A stretch of 64,000 nt of DNA, from positions 63,434,480 to 63,498,479 of the forward strand of contig CM069443.1 of assembly GCA_035610835.1 (NCBI GenBank). Reading direction: 5' to 3'. Shown here piece by piece: positions 61,312 to 64,000 of the stretch. The translations under genes were made by a program, and so were the position numbers. Within the stretch, counting starts at the first letter, position 1. Each line of letters opens with the position of its first letter. The notes under the pieces are model-generated. The model was not told the DNA's origin. It was given only the letters and a program-made list of their open reading frames with translations, and searched no databases. This DNA is from Ophiura sarsii (taxonomy: Eukaryota > Echinodermata > Ophiuroidea > Amphilepidida > Ophiuridae).

Positions 61312-61670
61312 TAAATGTAATAAAACCGAAAAACTGTGACCTATTTTGGGGTAAGGGTATATTTAAAGGGCACTCTGTCCAGGGGCACAAAAAAGGCATT
61401 GAGGGTCAACATGGTGTCCCTTAGGCGACTGTTTTGTCAACCTGGGACCTGTGAAGGGTATTTTCGAAGGGGTTGGGGGTTGAAATAAAGTTATACATTT
61501 ATGAAAATGCTTGTAACTCTGAAAACAGGTTTGATGAATAAGTACATCTAAGCATTTATAATACTGTAAAAGAGGACAGTTTTGTGTGGACATTTTCGCG
61601 CTTTGTACATTTTTAACAATTTTGCTTGTTGTTTTTTTGCGTTTTTGAGCTTCCTTACATAGACCTACAC

Positions 61671-61805
61671 ACAAAATTGTGCATTTTCATTTTTGTGCTT
61701 GCTGATTTTAGAGCGAAAAGCGCAAAACCTACACACAAAATTACTATTTGTGCATTTTTATTTTTGTGCTTGCTGATTTTAGTGCGAAAAGCGCGAAAAT
61801 AGATG
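61671..61805 (+). repeat. ~75-bp tandem duplication
   Basis: CCTACACACAAAATT...GTGCATTTTCATTTTTGTGC, TTGCTGATTTTAG.GCGAAAAGCGC occurs twice in succession. Confidence 0.85.
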
Positions 61806-62263
61806 TTACGTGAACATTTCCACTTTCACAGTATGTCAATAAAGACTGACTTTTCTGCGCGAAAAATCTGGTTCAAATTATGGTCTAGACAGATATATAG
61901 CCCTGCTATTATAAAGTTCTATATCAATAACGGACCCTTGAGGTGGCAGACTACCATGTGCGACCGCCATATATTTTGATTTGCCATTGGGCTATTACCA
62001 TAGTGACTATTACCGCTATTGTAAGCAACACCTTAGCTGATAGAAATTATCCCAGTGGGTATATCGATGTTGTGTTAACATTGATTTATCGATATTAGAA
62101 TTATGATGTTAGTTGGCCTAGATTTTGAGTATTCAAAGCAGGAAACTGCATAGAATCAGTACCTGAGCTGATAGAAGCTAAGCTACTAGAATAGGTCTTC
62201 ACACATGGGTTTGATAATTGTGATCAGTCACATTGAAAGGGGGCTTATGACTTTAAAAATGCT

Positions 62264-62716
62264 GATTAACCCTAACCCTAGGACACCACACGGCAACAGA
62301 TTCCTTTTCCGACCCCCAAAATTCACCAGAAATGTCCACTACACCACGGCTCCACTACACCTCGGCTCAGTATATTCGCCTCGTTATATAGTCTGGGTCT
62401 ATTTTGGAGCCCAAAAATGTGCACGCTGGGTTATAAAAACAGGCTGGCCGTGTTGTTGCCGTGTGGTGTAATAGGGTTATAGTGATGAAAATTATAAAAT
62501 TTTGGAATGAAAAAAAGAGGGAAAAAATGCTGATTAACCCTAACCCTAAAGCCCAGCTGCAAATCCACTACACCACAGCTCCACTACACCTCGGCTCAGT
62601 ATATTCGCCTCGTTAATATAGTCTGGGTCCATTCTGGAGCCCAAAAACGTGCACCCGGGGTTATAAAAACAGGCTGGCCGTGTTGTTGCCGTGTGGTGTA
62701 GTAGGGTTAGGGTTAT
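62264..62716. repeat. Pair of repeats with telomere-like ends
   Basis: Unit 1 (62264-62480) starts ATTAACCCTAACCCTAGGAC, ACCACACGGCAACA and ends TGTTGCCGTGTGGTGTAATA, GGGTTAT, so its ends are inverted repeats that include CCCTAA/TTAGGG. Unit 2 (62532-62716) shares the core CCACTACACCTCGGCTCAGT, ATTCGCCTCGTTA and ACAGGCTGGCCGTGTTGTTG and ends GGGTTAGGGTTA. Confidence 0.8.
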
Positions 62717-63159
62717 ATGTTAATGCACATTTCTGTATCCATATGAACGATACAGAGACATAGTTGAATGTTTTCACTATTGATAAATAGCATGGGCTCA
62801 ATTTTTTATTAAAAGCTTGTAAAATTGAACTAAATCATACTAAAAAGCTCTCTATCCCATGTGTAAATTCATTATACTATTTACAGAAATCAAACTTAGA
62901 TAATTTACCACTTGCACTAATACTTGTTAGATTGTTAGCACATAATGGCTAGCTGAGGTTAATTGATCATTGCTTCCTACACGTTAAATCCAGACATTAT
63001 AGGTATATATTATGTGATCTTTTCCAGGGGACGCCCTCAATCCTCGAGAGAGAAAATGGAAGCAGATTTTCTTGCAGATTTACTTTTCTGATCATAAGTC
63101 ATAAATATATTCCAAGTTACAGAGCGATACGATTTCTAATAACCTCAAAATCATAGTTT

Positions 63160-63260
63160 TAGAGTGAATTTAGAGTAAAATTTGAAAAAATAGATTGTAC
63201 CGCTCGGTACAATCTATTTTCAAACCATGATTTTAAAGTTATTAGGAATCGTATCGATCT
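63160..63260. repeat. Inverted repeat, ~40-base arms
   Basis: CGATTTCTAATAACCTCAAA...AAAATAGATTGTACCG and CGGTACAATCTATTTT...AAGTTATTAGGAATCG are complementary around 63200. Outer sequences (GATCTTTTCCA at 63017 and TGGAAAAGATCACATAATAT near 63350) extend the symmetry, making a foldback of about 63000-63362. Confidence 0.75.
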
Positions 63261-63597
63261 GAAACTTAGAAGATCTTTATGATTTATGATCAAAAATGCA
63301 AAAAAAAAAAAAAAATCTGCTTTCATAGTAAAAATCAATGATTGGAAAAGATCACATAATATGCCTTTAAACTAAGCATCCTCACCTCCCTGCGCACACA
63401 TCACTTAGATAGTAATGTGTTAGCGCCCTCTGTATTTATTCTTGTTGAAAAATAAAATTTGCTCTCAAGTTCAAAGTGTACCCCAATCCACTGCTTGTTT
63501 TTAAAACAAGGCTGGACTTTAGCACAGTCTGACTGCGCCCATGGCAGATAACTTGAGCATTGGCGGGTACACATGCAAAAGTAAACTCACCGATGCA

Positions 63598-63832
63598 ACT
63601 ATAGTTTAATCAGTTAAAAATTGGCAAGAAATATTCGGTTTATCTCTCCACACGTAAAAAGAATCCAAGCTTACGCCACATTGATGACTAAACGCACAAG
63701 ATTTTTGCTGCACGCACGTGTCACACATAAGATGCACAGTGCGCATGTTGTCTTCACCGCGCCCCATGTCCTTCTGTTGTATTCATTGGCTGCAGTAAGA
63801 AGGCGTCACCAATTTGGGACTAATCCAACTAC
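63598..63832 (+). mobile_element. ATCAGTTCCAAATTGGC-family MITE, diverged
   Basis: Left ACTATAGTTTAATCAGTTAA, AAATTGGC; right ACCAATTTGGGACTAATCCA. The interior has TTTATCTCTCCACACGTAAA in place of the GCGC-rich core of 37071. Confidence 0.55.
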
Positions 63833-64000
63833 AGATTTCTAAATATCCCCTAACTTATGCTTTACTTGTTGGATTAGGGATTCAATAATGTTTTAGCGGT
63901 AAGCTTTAGAATACCCTACCATTTTTATTCCTCACTGGGTAAGTGTATAGGTCGCCCTTTAAAAGTCCCCATTGAAGACATGCAGCGGTAGGGTATACTA

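Overview
The window is animal nuclear DNA. It is AT-rich, with short exons bounded by GT/AG splice sites, introns of 0.4 to 5.5 kb, and a dense load of short non-autonomous transposons, tRNA-derived repeats, foldbacks, minisatellites and long poly-C/poly-G runs. A marine invertebrate deuterostome (echinoderm, hemichordate or similar) is my best guess. It rests on general repeat character and on the TTAGGG-type telomere-like motifs, not on any diagnostic gene.

The one gene I can read with confidence is on the plus strand. Twenty phase-consistent exons between 3737 and 41707 encode the 3' part (about 829 residues) of a receptor-type protein tyrosine phosphatase with a single catalytic domain. 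The layout matches the R3 class (PTPRB/PTPRJ/PTPRQ/PTPRO in vertebrates, PTP10D-like in insects): at least three fibronectin type III (FN3) domains, a juxtamembrane FN3-like region with the R3 signature YCNGHLKPG, a transmembrane helix at 28438-28546, and one PTP domain with KNRY, WPD, HCSAGVGRTG and Q-loop motifs. A short tyrosine-free tail ends at TGA 41705-41707. The signal peptide and any further FN3 exons lie before the window or were not recognised in 1-3736.

Region by region: 1-3736 holds degenerate repeats and two non-autonomous elements. 3737-22490 carries the FN3 exons, separated by large introns. One intron has a 58-bp minisatellite inside a ~960-bp duplication; two FN3 half-exons have tandem copies of their 3' tail plus splice donor. 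24026-28546 is the juxtamembrane and transmembrane part. 29489-41707 is the cytoplasmic phosphatase. 41708-53800 is intergenic or 3' UTR: repeats, MITEs and a 5'-truncated, frameshifted non-LTR reverse transcriptase (49610-50926). 53850-58171 holds two further FN3 exons with good splice sites but apparent +1 indels, probably a decaying or mis-assembled paralogue on the same strand. 58200-64000 is repeats.

No complete bacterial-type system, CRISPR array, rRNA or convincing functional tRNA gene is present. The most interesting observations are the exon-tail duplications (one leaves a second in-frame donor), a possible 6-nt microexon before the WPD exon, a furin-like site in the receptor ectodomain, decayed downstream FN3 exons, a filled/empty MITE insertion site, and TIR-bounded elements that carry tRNA-like promoter boxes.
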